This document shows, piece after piece, positions 1-7,371 of a DNA stretch of 9,124 bases. The stretch covers positions 1 to 9,124 of the forward strand of contig CAZSXU010000058.1 in assembly GCA_964610505.1 (NCBI GenBank). Direction: 5' to 3'. The stretch's first letter is position 1. Each line of letters starts with the position of its first letter. A program made the translations under genes and the position numbers. The DNA is from CAZSXU01 sp964610505 (GTDB taxonomy: Bacteria > Arandabacterota > Arandabacteria > JAGLYR01). The notes beneath the pieces are model-generated. The model was not told the DNA's origin, searched no databases, and worked only from the letters and a program-made list of their open reading frames with translations.

Positions 1-13
1 CGCGGGACCGCGC

Positions 14-1444
14 CTAGCGCTTCTTCCCGAAGGGTTTCTCCAGACCTTGCCGAGCAACTCCCTGAGCGTTCAGGTGGTTATCGCCGGTTTCGATGGCCCG
101 CCGATACGCGTCCAGCGCCGCGTCCCGGTGTCCGGTCAAATCTTCGATCCACCCGATTCGAATCCAACTCCACGCTTCCACCCACCTCTCGTCCGCCCTC
201 TGACGAATCGCCTCTTCCAGAACCGTCTTCGCCTGGTCGTAGTTCTGCTGGGTGAAAAGCAAACTCCCGTAACCGTAAAGCGCCCGTGGATGGTCGGGCT
301 CGGTCTCCAGAATCTCCGCGTAGAGGATCCCGGCGTCCGACACCCGGCCCTGCCTGCGGTCGAGATCGGCCTGCATGACGTCAATCCAGATCTTCCGCTC
401 TCGCTCGCTGTCGTTCCAGCGAGCCGTCTCGAGGCCGACATCGACGACGTCCAGCACTCGACCCACCATTTCCGAAGGCGATCGGAACCCGCCGAGACCC
501 AACGGCTCCTGGAATGCCTTCACCAGAATGTATCCCTCGGCGTAGAGGCGGTCCAGCTCGGCGCCCATCCAGCGGGCATCCTGCCCGGAAACCTGCACCC
601 AGACCACCTGCACGATGCACTCTGTCACCAGGTCTCGGAAATTGCGTGTGGCCGTTTCGATTCGAGGCAGGTCACGAACCATTTCGTAGAGGTCCCTCTT
701 CTCCCGAATTGTCAGGAGATGGTCCTCGATGGCCTCCCGAACGACAACCTCCAGAAGCGCCCGCACGGGGACGCCCGCGTCGGGGTCGATCTGCGGGCCG
801 AGAACGACGGTGGGCCGACCGTCGATATCGAACCGATGTCCGGATCCATAGACGCCAAGCAGATTTGGAATCACGGTGACTCTGTGGGGAATCTCACCGG
901 CGGCCCCGACTCCGATCGCATCCATCGCAAGCGCCGCCATCCGGTCCGCCTCGGGGGCCACCTCGGCAATCGCTCGTTCGTACTCCGGTCTCGCGGCGGC
1001 CCACAGAGCGTGAAACTCCCCTTTCCGATACAGCTCCGCCAGCGAAGGCGCTCCCTCCTCCCACAGAATCATAAGCTGCCCGGTCTCCCGCGAATACGAA
1101 TCGCTTTTGCGAAGTCCGAAATCCGGAGGCCCTTCGGCGTGGAGCAAATACCACACCGGAGGATAGCCCGTGTGACCGATCTCGTGGACGGCTTCGGCCA
1201 ATCGGCGAAGAGGGTCATGGAGGTCTTTTCTCTCGTTGATCTCCATCCGCACGTGCTTTCGCACGGGCGCCATTCCCAAGTAGTTGCTGACGTGATTGTA
1301 ACCATGCGCGTTCATCGCCGCATAGAGCGCGAACACCCCTTCATCCGGGACGAAATCAAAATATGGGGACTCCGATGCCGCCCCCGCCGGATGCAACGAG
1401 AGGCCCATCAGAAATGCGGCCGCCAGAACGGGAATCCGTTTCAC
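14..1444 (-). CDS. Exported DUF4932-like protein with C-terminal TPR repeats
   Basis: Last gene of the five-gene operon, 476 residues. Residues 1-23 look like a Sec signal peptide (MKR, a hydrophobic stretch, then AGAA), so the protein should act outside the cytoplasm. The middle (about 187-315) resembles, from memory, the DUF4932 putative zinc-protease family: a VIPNLLGVYGSG segment, a VVLGP strand, then a helix where the HExxH motif would fall. Here that helix reads VREAIEDHL (235-243), so the first His is Arg. A separate HEIGH pentapeptide is at 87-91, far from the expected place. Residues about 354-465 form three TPR-like helical pairs (for example ALYGYGSLLFTQQNYDQA), a protein-binding scaffold. 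The start is GTG, sharing GTGA with the stop of the gene before it, and AAGGAG lies 7 bases upstream. Export and TPR are fairly sure. The DUF4932 assignment is an inference, and catalytic activity is doubtful. Confidence 0.85.
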   Translation of the reverse strand: MKRIPVLAAAFLMGLSLHPAGAASESPYFDFVPDEGVFALYAAMNAHGYNHVSNYLGMAPVRKHVRMEINERKDLHDPLRRLAEAVHEIGHTGYPPVWYLLHAEGPPDFGLRKSDSYSRETGQLMILWEEGAPSLAELYRKGEFHALWAAARPEYERAIAEVAPEADRMAALAMDAIGVGAAGEIPHRVTVIPNLLGVYGSGHRFDIDGRPTVVLGPQIDPDAGVPVRALLEVVVREAIEDHLLTIREKRDLYEMVRDLPRIETATRNFRDLVTECIVQVVWVQVSGQDARWMGAELDRLYAEGYILVKAFQEPLGLGGFRSPSEMVGRVLDVVDVGLETARWNDSERERKIWIDVMQADLDRRQGRVSDAGILYAEILETEPDHPRALYGYGSLLFTQQNYDQAKTVLEEAIRQRADERWVEAWSWIRIGWIEDLTGHRDAALDAYRRAIETGDNHLNAQGVARQGLEKPFGKKR

Positions 1445-2925
1445 CGACGTTCTCCTTCCTGCTTGAACAACTTGATCTGGTAACGCGAATCCGAGGCCAT
1501 CTCCTCCCTCATCGAGAGGACGGCCGCCGGATTGTACGCCGACACCTTGGCCGCGGTTCCCGCCCCTTTCGGGTAGCGCCAGTAGATCCAGGGCAATCCG
1601 ACCATCTGGCGCAGGAAGAGGGCCTGCAGGTGTTCGGGGACATCGGCCACGAGATTCTCGCCCTCGGCTTCCATGTCCTCGAGAATGTCCCGGTAATCCG
1701 CAAACCGGTCGCGCCCCGAGTGATCCCCCAGGGCTCTCAGAATGCGGAGTGGATTCCAGGGAACCCTTCCGTCTCTCCGCTGCGAGGCAAAGACGCCGCG
1801 CACGTCGGGTGTGTGGAACAGAAAGTTCAGATCGAACTCGACGATCCAGGAAAAAGGCTTCCCCCCGAAATCCAGGCCCGCCTTTCGAAGATCCTCATGT
1901 CGCCGCCGTTGGGATGCGGTCGTTTCCCGCTCGTACCGGAACCACAACTCCCGGTAATGGGCGTCCGTCACCAGCCACTCCAACTTTCCGGCATGCTCGC
2001 CCGGGTCGGCGCGAATCCATACCTCGAGACGCTCCCAGTCCTTCTCCCAGAACTTCGTGATTTCCGCCGGGGCCAGCACGACGAATCGCCAGACCCAGTA
2101 GTACTTGCCTTTGAGCCAGTAGGGCTCGTGCCCGGGGCGGTACGGGTAGACCTCGTGCCCGGGATCGTTCACGTAGAGATAGAGTGTCGGGGGCGTGCTT
2201 CGGGGAATGAAAAACCACTCGACCAGATAGAAGAGAAGCGCCACGCCCGCCATCGCGAGAAGGAAGGACGGCAGGCCGCCCGAGACGCTGAAGAGCCACC
2301 GCGCCGCCAGAAGCGGGATCGGGGCCAGAAAGGCGGTCCATAGATCCCGGAGCAACAGGTAGAGCACGAGGAACAGAAGCGGGTACAGCAGGTACGAGAG
2401 GTCGGGGTATCGGAGGAACACCCAGTGGATGCGGGGGAGATTCGGAATCGCCACCGAGGTGATCAGAATCGCCAGTAGGGCGGCTATCAGCACCTTATAG
2501 GTGTGAAAGAAGAGGCTGCTCTGGACCGACACCTGTTCCGGGTTGAGGATCTTGTCGCCCACCCGAGTGCCCTTGGCCGAGACTCGAACCCAGCGCGGGT
2601 CTCCGGGTTCGGTTTCCAAATCCATGCGGTACTGCTCCAGCAGGGTGTCGACCTTCGGCGGTGTTTTCTTCCCCGACTTGGGACGGAAGAGCATCGCCAG
2701 ACTGAGCGCCAGCTTGTACGGGACCATCCCCGGCCCCAACATCAGCGCGAGGAAGTAGTACCTCAGTTTCGGCACCTTCGTCGTCGGCCGGTCCAGCCCC
2801 TTGCGGAAGAGCTCCATCGACACGTGCCCGGCGGACAGCATCCTCTCGCTGACGACGCTGGTGAGTTTCAGCACCGAAGCCCAATAGTCGCAGAAAGCGA
2901 ATGGCCCGCCGACCCCGTTCGGCAT
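1441..2925 (-). CDS. Multi-pass membrane protein of unknown function
   Basis: Not recognised. The 494-residue product has no signal peptide. A hydrophobic stretch lies at about 55-80, followed by a polar segment (81-135) and three or four likely membrane helices at about 138-160, 176-211 (long enough for two) and 217-241. A large soluble C-terminal half (242-494) follows, rich in Trp, Tyr and charged residues, for example LKGKYYWVWRF (271-281) and EVWIRADPGEHAGKLEW (301-317). No catalytic motif is evident. The ATG chosen overlaps the protease stop as TGATG, which suggests coupled translation. A TTG one codon upstream (2928) is also possible, as the AGGAGG site sits 7 bases from the TTG and 10 from the ATG. 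It lies between a protease lipoprotein and an exported TPR protein, so it may anchor or link them to the ABC transporter; that is inference. The coding call itself is firm because it is tightly embedded in the operon. Confidence 0.85.
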   Translation of the reverse strand: MPNGVGGPFAFCDYWASVLKLTSVVSERMLSAGHVSMELFRKGLDRPTTKVPKLRYYFLALMLGPGMVPYKLALSLAMLFRPKSGKKTPPKVDTLLEQYRMDLETEPGDPRWVRVSAKGTRVGDKILNPEQVSVQSSLFFHTYKVLIAALLAILITSVAIPNLPRIHWVFLRYPDLSYLLYPLLFLVLYLLLRDLWTAFLAPIPLLAARWLFSVSGGLPSFLLAMAGVALLFYLVEWFFIPRSTPPTLYLYVNDPGHEVYPYRPGHEPYWLKGKYYWVWRFVVLAPAEITKFWEKDWERLEVWIRADPGEHAGKLEWLVTDAHYRELWFRYERETTASQRRRHEDLRKAGLDFGGKPFSWIVEFDLNFLFHTPDVRGVFASQRRDGRVPWNPLRILRALGDHSGRDRFADYRDILEDMEAEGENLVADVPEHLQALFLRQMVGLPWIYWRYPKGAGTAAKVSAYNPAAVLSMREEMASDSRYQIKLFKQEGERR

Positions 2926-3806
2926 CAATCCGGTTCCTCCTGCCCCGCCTCCTCGGATGGAGGCGCTGGAAGTCGTTCCATCATTTGATGGAACTCGCGG
3001 GAATCCGAGCGGAGCTGCGACCGGTCTCCGATCGCGGCGATCCTCATCCGGGCCGTCTCCAACCGCTCTTCGGTCGGAGGATGTGTGGCGAAGAACCGCT
3101 CCACGGCACCTGGCGTCCGCTTCTCGAGCTCTCGAATCTTCTCAAAAAACGTCACCAACCCCTCAGGATCGTACCCGGCCCCCACCATTTCCTCGATGGC
3201 GTACGCGTCCGCCTCCCGCTCCGCCTCTCGGCTGTAGTGCATCATCGCGCCCATCGCCAGCACGTTGGCCACCAGAGATTCCAGCATAGCCGGATTCTCT
3301 CCCAGAATGAGATCTGCGATCATGGCGATCCCCAGCTGCTTGCTCAGGTGCTTCGCCGAATGCCGCCCCACGATGTGACCGATCTCGTGGCCCACCACGC
3401 CGGCCAGCTCCGACTCCGATTCCGAAGCTCTGAGGAATCCGACGTTGAAGTACATAAAACCGCCCATCACGGCGAACGCGTTAATCTCGTCCGAACGGAC
3501 GATTTTCACGGCGTACTCGATGTCCCGCCGCTTGGAGTGGCGAGCCAGATTCTGGCACACCGAGTTCACGTAGGAGGTGAGCTCGGGATCGTCCAGGAGT
3601 TCCAGATCTTTTTCGATTTCCTCGGCGAACCTGGCCCCCATCTCGACTTCCTCCTGGGTCGAGATGAGATTGATCTCGCCGATGCTCTGTGCCACTCCCG
3701 CGCATCCCGTGAGTTCCAGCAGGGTCAGGACGGAGAGGCAGACCACGATTCCCAGTGTGCCCCAGGATCGGCACATCGACCACACACTGCCGCGCAAGGT
3801 TCGCAT
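2925..3806 (-). CDS. M48-family zinc metalloprotease lipoprotein
   Basis: Stand-alone M48 (Oma1/BepA-like) protease of 293 residues. Residues 1-34 form a signal peptide ending in an LTGC lipobox with Cys35. Ala36 follows, so outer-membrane sorting would be expected under the E. coli rule. The zinc motif HEIGH is at 140-144 (GHEIGHIVGRHSAKH). The family's EREAD motif is at 196-200, with Glu196 the likely third ligand. The ATHPPTEERL segment (240-249) matches the family's conserved HP region. All key residues are present, so it should be active on periplasmic or outer-membrane proteins. There is no TPR domain, unlike BepA. I chose the ATG at 3806 because GGGAGGGAGG lies just upstream and the signal peptide then has normal length; a GTG at 3848 would add 14 residues. 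It sits 48 bases after the permease gene and overlaps the next gene by one base. Confidence 0.93.
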   Translation of the reverse strand: MRTLRGSVWSMCRSWGTLGIVVCLSVLTLLELTGCAGVAQSIGEINLISTQEEVEMGARFAEEIEKDLELLDDPELTSYVNSVCQNLARHSKRRDIEYAVKIVRSDEINAFAVMGGFMYFNVGFLRASESESELAGVVGHEIGHIVGRHSAKHLSKQLGIAMIADLILGENPAMLESLVANVLAMGAMMHYSREAEREADAYAIEEMVGAGYDPEGLVTFFEKIRELEKRTPGAVERFFATHPPTEERLETARMRIAAIGDRSQLRSDSREFHQMMERLPAPPSEEAGQEEPD

Positions 3807-3808
3807 TG

Positions 3809-3818
3809 CCTCCCTCCC
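3809..3818 (-). promoter_or_regulatory. Strong Shine-Dalgarno site for the M48 protease
   Basis: The minus strand reads GGGAGGGAGG here, with the upstream GGGAGG placed 6 bases before the ATG at 3806. This decides the start in favour of 3806 over the in-frame GTG at 3848. It sits in the only non-overlapping junction of the operon, so the protease may have independent, efficient translation initiation. Confidence 0.75.
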
Positions 3819-3854
3819 GAACGAACGTTCACGATTCAAGACGGCCACAGGGGC

Positions 3855-4568
3855 CTATCCGCCCAGGATCAACGTCTCCCGCCGGAAACGCTTCACGGCC
3901 AGAAGCGAAAACCCGGACACCAGCACGCCAAACCCCAGCACCGCCGCCGCCAGAACTTCATACCAGCTTCGCCCCCAGGGCCCCAGGCCGACGACGACAT
4001 AGGTCACCGCCAGCGCCGGACCGCCGGAGAAGAGATTCAGCAGGTAGGCCCCGCGCGGACTTCGGACTCTCAACGAGATCAGCACACCCAAGACGGACGC
4101 GAAGCAGACAACGGAAAAGGGCAACAGAAACATGAAGGGGATCAACTCCGGTTGCGCCCGATACAGTATCCATGTGCCGCTTCCGAGACGGCTCACGAGA
4201 TTGATGCTCAAGATGTGGAGCACTCCCGTGATTCCCAACATGGCCGACGTGAAGAGAACAACACTCGACGTCTTCCCCAGGAAAAGGTCCCGGTCACTGA
4301 TCCGCGTGCACAACAGGCCGGCCAGCGTTTTCGCTTCGCGCTCTCCGGCAAACGACCGGGCCGTTTGGGACGAGCTCAGCACGACCCCGAGAGCCGAGAA
4401 CACCATGAGCGGTCGGGAGATGTCGCCGCTTGCGATCTCTGTGCCGGAGTCGATCAAGATGAATACGCCGAACACGAACATGATGATCCCGTATCCCAGG
4501 AACACCGATCCGCGGTTGGAGATGAGTGCTCGGGCCTCTTTCCAGATGATCGTCCGCACGTCCTTCAC
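3855..4568 (-). CDS. ABC-2 type transporter permease
   Basis: Membrane half of an ABC exporter, 237 residues, usual for the NatB/ABC-2 class. About six hydrophobic segments are visible: roughly 22-40, 52-70, 100-125, 142-166, 175-195 and 203-226. The cytoplasmic EREAKTLAGLL element at 76-86 is the typical ABC-2 coupling motif (ERExxTL..LL). It also begins like its family, with a short amphipathic N-terminus (MKDVRTIIWKEAR). The start is GTG and shares GTGA with the stop of the ATPase gene; a GAGGAG site is 4 bases upstream. With the ATPase it should form a dimeric exporter in the inner membrane. The substrate cannot be told from sequence; Na+, lipid, peptide or antibiotic are all possible in this class. 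Confidence 0.92.
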   Translation of the reverse strand: MKDVRTIIWKEARALISNRGSVFLGYGIIMFVFGVFILIDSGTEIASGDISRPLMVFSALGVVLSSSQTARSFAGEREAKTLAGLLCTRISDRDLFLGKTSSVVLFTSAMLGITGVLHILSINLVSRLGSGTWILYRAQPELIPFMFLLPFSVVCFASVLGVLISLRVRSPRGAYLLNLFSGGPALAVTYVVVGLGPWGRSWYEVLAAAVLGFGVLVSGFSLLAVKRFRRETLILGG

Positions 4569-5494
4569 GACTCCTCCTCGACGATCTGGAGAAAGACGTC
4601 CTCGAGCGACGCGCGGTCCTCACGCACCTCGGCTACCGGGACGCCCTCTTCCACCAGGAATCGGACGAGGTCGGACGACTTCGTCCCGTCACCGATGACG
4701 GCTCGAATCTCCGTACCCGCAATCGTCACACTCTCCACACCTTTGAAGTCTCCCAATCGTTCAGCCGCATAGGGGGGAAGAGTCTGCTCGGTTCGAATCA
4801 GGACCGCATCCCGCGACGCGTGCTCCCGTACCTCCCGGGAACTGCCGAAGGCCAGGAGTCTCCCCCTCTTGATGATACCGACCGTGGTGGACACGCGTTC
4901 GACCTCGTCCAGGTTGTGCGTATTGAGAAACACCGTGATGTCTTCTTCCCGGGCCAGATCGAGAATGGTCTTTCGAACCCCTCGCGTGGCCCCCGGATCC
5001 AGCCCGCCGGTCGGTTCATCCAGAAACAGAATCCGAGGGCGCGCGATCATGGCCCTGGCCAGGCCGAGGCGCTGTTTCATGCCCTTGGAGAATGTCCGGA
5101 CCTTCTCGTGCCTCCGCTCCCACAATCCATGCTTCTCCAGCAACTCGTGAATGCGAGCGGCCCGGTCGCGCCCCTCCATCCGGTGGATCCGCCCGTAGAA
5201 CTCCAGGTTGTCGTGGGCGCTCAGTTCCTCGTAGAGCCCAGGATCTTCGAGCAAAACTCCGATTTGCGCCCGAACCGCTTCTCCTTCTCGACAGGGGTCG
5301 AGACCCAGGACTCGCGCCGAACCCGCGGTCGGCGACAGAAGACCGATGAGGAGCCGCAGGGTAGTCGTTTTCCCGGCTCCATTGGGGCCGAGGAATGCAA
5401 AGATCGTTCCCTGCTCGATGTCGAGGTGGAGGCCGTCCACCGCCCTCAGACCATCGAAATCCCGGGTCAGGTTGTCACACACAATGACCTTCAC
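4565..5494 (-). CDS. ABC transporter ATP-binding protein (NatA/DrrA-like)
   Basis: Cytoplasmic ATPase of the exporter, 309 residues, normal length for this class. Walker A GPNGAGKT is at 36-43, signature SKGMKQ at 136-141, Walker B ILFLDE at 155-160, D-loop GGLDP at 163-167 and the switch His193 in NTHNLDE. The Q-loop position appears to be Glu83 (LLEDPGLYEELS), a replacement often seen in NatA-type ATPases. The C-terminal region (about 225-309) ends in ASLEDVFLQIVEE, the usual tail of the DrrA/NatA group. It is the first gene of the operon and starts with GTG; GAGG lies 7 bases upstream. All nucleotide-binding motifs are intact, so it should be active. Its overlap with the permease gene supports a 1:1 partner. 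Confidence 0.95.
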   Translation of the reverse strand: MKVIVCDNLTRDFDGLRAVDGLHLDIEQGTIFAFLGPNGAGKTTTLRLLIGLLSPTAGSARVLGLDPCREGEAVRAQIGVLLEDPGLYEELSAHDNLEFYGRIHRMEGRDRAARIHELLEKHGLWERRHEKVRTFSKGMKQRLGLARAMIARPRILFLDEPTGGLDPGATRGVRKTILDLAREEDITVFLNTHNLDEVERVSTTVGIIKRGRLLAFGSSREVREHASRDAVLIRTEQTLPPYAAERLGDFKGVESVTIAGTEIRAVIGDGTKSSDLVRFLVEEGVPVAEVREDRASLEDVFLQIVEEES

Positions 5495-5593
5495 CGTACT
5501 GCCTCATCAGATCGCAAAAAACGATGGCGTTCAGCGTACCCCGCCCGACCGGCAACGGCCGACGGTGCTCCGGGTGCTCCCGCCCGCCGGTAG

Positions 5594-5622
5594 ATTGTAG
5601 CAGGGCCCCTGCGGCACAAAAA
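5594..5622 (-). promoter_or_regulatory. Candidate promoter of the ABC-protease operon
   Basis: On the minus strand a good -10 box TACAAT (5599-5594) is preceded by a 17-base spacer and a weak -35, TTTTTG (5622-5617). The leader to the GTG at 5494 would be about 90-95 bases. The -10 is convincing but the -35 is poor, which would fit an activated or regulated promoter. I see no better candidate in the 210 bases before the operon. Confidence 0.4.
5600..5612. promoter_or_regulatory. 13-bp palindrome between -10 and -35, possible operator
   Basis: GCAGGG-C-CCCTGC is a perfect inverted repeat of 6-bp arms around one central base. It abuts the TACAAT box and lies wholly in the spacer of the candidate operon promoter, where a repressor or a MerR-type spacer-binding regulator would act. 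No regulator gene is in the window. Chance occurrence in GC-rich DNA is possible. Confidence 0.25.
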
Positions 5623-5660
5623 GGCAAAATCGGCCGAATCGAAAGAGGGAACAGAGGGAA

Positions 5661-5693
5661 CCGCCGTCCCGGCATCGCACCGCGAAACGGCGG
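5661..5693 (-). terminator. Possible terminator after the Memo-AMMECR1 gene
   Basis: On the minus strand, 11 bases after the TAG-type stop region at 5705, CCGCCGT and ACGGCGG can pair as a 7-bp stem with a 19-base loop. The tail that follows is pyrimidine-rich (TTCCCTCTGTTCCCTCTTTC) but not a true T run, so intrinsic termination would be weak. The tail contains a tandem 9-base duplication (AGAGGGAAC on the plus strand, 5644-5652 and 5653-5661). Confidence 0.35.
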
Positions 5694-5704
5694 AGAAATG
5701 CGGA

Positions 5705-7237
5705 CTACTTCTCGCCGAACACCTCCGCGCTGAAGACAGAGAACGTCGCTCCCTGATTCCAGCCGTCGGGGGGAAGCCCGGCCTTCATCGAGAGATGCGT
5801 GAGCGTTTCTTCAACGTCCCACCCCTGCTCCGGGGCCACCTGGGGGAGATAGACGGCGGAATGGTGCCCCTTTTCGATGATGACGCCGTGCTTGCCGATC
5901 ACGATGTCCTGCGGGGAGGATACCCTCCGCGGAGGAGTCAAGACCGAGATCTCGATTTCGAGATCCAACATTTCGGAACGCTGAAGCGGAGGAAAGCGGT
6001 GGTCTCGCCACCCCGCGTTGAACGCATTCTCCATCACGCCCCGGTAGAGGGGGAGCCGAGGAATGATGTGCCCGATGCACCCCCGCAGCTGTCCCTTCTT
6101 CTTGAGCGTCACAAACACGCCGCGCTCGGACTTGAGCAGGGGAGTGAGCCGCGGATCGTCCTCGGCCCACTCGGGCGTCTTCTTCGTTCGAGCATAGGTT
6201 TCCAGGGTCTCGCGGGCCAGATTCAGAAGCGTCTCCTGCTCTGCGACGGAGAGGCTTTCGTCCTCCGGCCGGGCGCTCGCCGTCCTCTCGTCCTTCCGTT
6301 CTCTCGCCTCCCCACCGTTCGGTCCGTAGAATGCCATGGAGACGTAACTCACCGAGTTGTCCCAGTCCTCCGTCACGTCGCCGCTGGTGTAATACGTGAG
6401 GAGTCGGCCCACGGTGTCCTTCGGCATGACGTCGATCAGAAGCGCAATGGGCGCGGCGCCGCAGATGGTGGCCTGAGTCTTCGCCCGATACTCGAGAAAT
6501 CCCTTCCGGTCCTTCTTGAGAATGAAATCGACGGCTCCCATGTCCAGATTCTCAAGGTTCTCCTTCACGTCGTTGCTGAAGGGAAGATATCCGAAGCGGG
6601 AACCGTAGTGCGTGAAGTCGGAGGAGGCGACGACCAGAGTGCCTTCGTCCACAATGTCCGCAATGGCGCTGGCCAGGTCTGCGTACTCATCTTCGCGAAT
6701 CTCGCCCACGACCATTGGAACCAGTTCGAACTCGCCCAGAACACGCTGGAGAAACGGAAGCTGAATCTCGAGGGAGTGCTCCCGGGCATGGACGTCGGCA
6801 AAGGAAGAAAACCCGGACGCGGCTCGCAGTTGTCGGCACCTCTTCACGTCCAGCGGGACCCTTCCCAGAGGAGTCTCGTAGTGCGTCACGTCGGGGATCG
6901 AGATTCCGTGAAAGGCGATGCGATGGGACGGCGCGATCACGACCACCCGGTGGTAGGGCGTGCCCTGGATCTGCGCGTATCCGTACGCGGCCGCCTGGCC
7001 CGAATAGAAGTACCCCGCATGGGGTGAGATGAGCCCGAGCACGCGCCCCCCGGGTTCGATCGGCGGCACCTTTGCAAGGAAGCCGTCCACCTCGGCCCGA
7101 AGACCGGCTTCGGTGCCTTCGTACCACGTTCCGGCCAGGACGGACTTCCGGATCTTCTCCGCCTTCGGTTCTCCACAACTCATCATGGCGATCACACCCA
7201 TCAGTACAAACGACAGCGCCGACGATCCCACTCTCAT
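5705..7237 (-). CDS. Lipoprotein fusion of Memo and AMMECR1 domains
   Basis: 510 residues joining proteins B and A of the AmmeMemoRadiSam set. Residues 1-20 are a signal peptide ending in a lipobox-like AMMSC with Cys21 and Gly22, so the protein should be lipidated and face the periplasm. The Memo domain (about 30-305; LigB-like dioxygenase fold) keeps the expected metal-site residues: His73 in SPHAGY, His105 in APSH, His154 in EHS, Asp207/His210 in SSDFTHYG and Cys259 in CGAAPI. A charged linker (308-330) leads to the AMMECR1 domain (about 330-508) with its hallmark LRGCIG at 384-389. Both halves look intact. The usual radical SAM partner is not in the window. The start is ATG with AGAGGAG 6 bases upstream. 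The biochemical role of the set is not established, so I assign no reaction. Domain calls are strong; the lipoprotein call is good because of the combined signal and Cys. Confidence 0.92.
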   Translation of the reverse strand: MRVGSSALSFVLMGVIAMMSCGEPKAEKIRKSVLAGTWYEGTEAGLRAEVDGFLAKVPPIEPGGRVLGLISPHAGYFYSGQAAAYGYAQIQGTPYHRVVVIAPSHRIAFHGISIPDVTHYETPLGRVPLDVKRCRQLRAASGFSSFADVHAREHSLEIQLPFLQRVLGEFELVPMVVGEIREDEYADLASAIADIVDEGTLVVASSDFTHYGSRFGYLPFSNDVKENLENLDMGAVDFILKKDRKGFLEYRAKTQATICGAAPIALLIDVMPKDTVGRLLTYYTSGDVTEDWDNSVSYVSMAFYGPNGGEARERKDERTASARPEDESLSVAEQETLLNLARETLETYARTKKTPEWAEDDPRLTPLLKSERGVFVTLKKKGQLRGCIGHIIPRLPLYRGVMENAFNAGWRDHRFPPLQRSEMLDLEIEISVLTPPRRVSSPQDIVIGKHGVIIEKGHHSAVYLPQVAPEQGWDVEETLTHLSMKAGLPPDGWNQGATFSVFSAEVFGEK

Positions 7238-7255
7238 CGTCCACTCCTCTTCCGG

Positions 7256-7283
7256 AGCATAGCAAAGACCCTCGCGCGGTCAA
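7256..7283 (-). promoter_or_regulatory. Promoter of the Memo-AMMECR1 gene
   Basis: The minus strand has TTGACC (7283-7278), a 16-base spacer and TATGCT (7261-7256). Transcription would start near 7249, giving a leader of only about 12 bases that begins at the AGAGGAG ribosome site. The box sequences are good sigma70 matches. Confidence 0.6.
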
Positions 7284-7371
7284 GGAGAAACCGGCCCGGG
7301 ACAGCCCAAAGCCGCCACGGATGTCACATCTCCAAGAGCGTCCGCACGCACGCCTTTACTTCCATACCGGA

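Noticed and set aside
47..1483. 478-codon open frame on the plus strand
   Set aside because: Antisense to the exported TPR protein gene, which has a signal peptide, TPR repeats and a coupled start; the plus frame has none of these.
2901..4772. 623-codon open frame on the plus strand
   Set aside because: It runs antisense across the protease, permease and adjoining genes. Its product is a low-complexity His/Arg/Gln-rich string with no motif, an effect of GC-rich codon use.
5516..5521. T6 run in the operon leader (minus strand) as an attenuator
   Set aside because: The nearest upstream stem (GGCG/CGCC) has only four pairs and is separated from the T run by four bases.
5795..7027. 410-codon open frame on the plus strand
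   Set aside because: Antisense to the Memo-AMMECR1 gene, whose two domains with intact motifs prove the minus frame.
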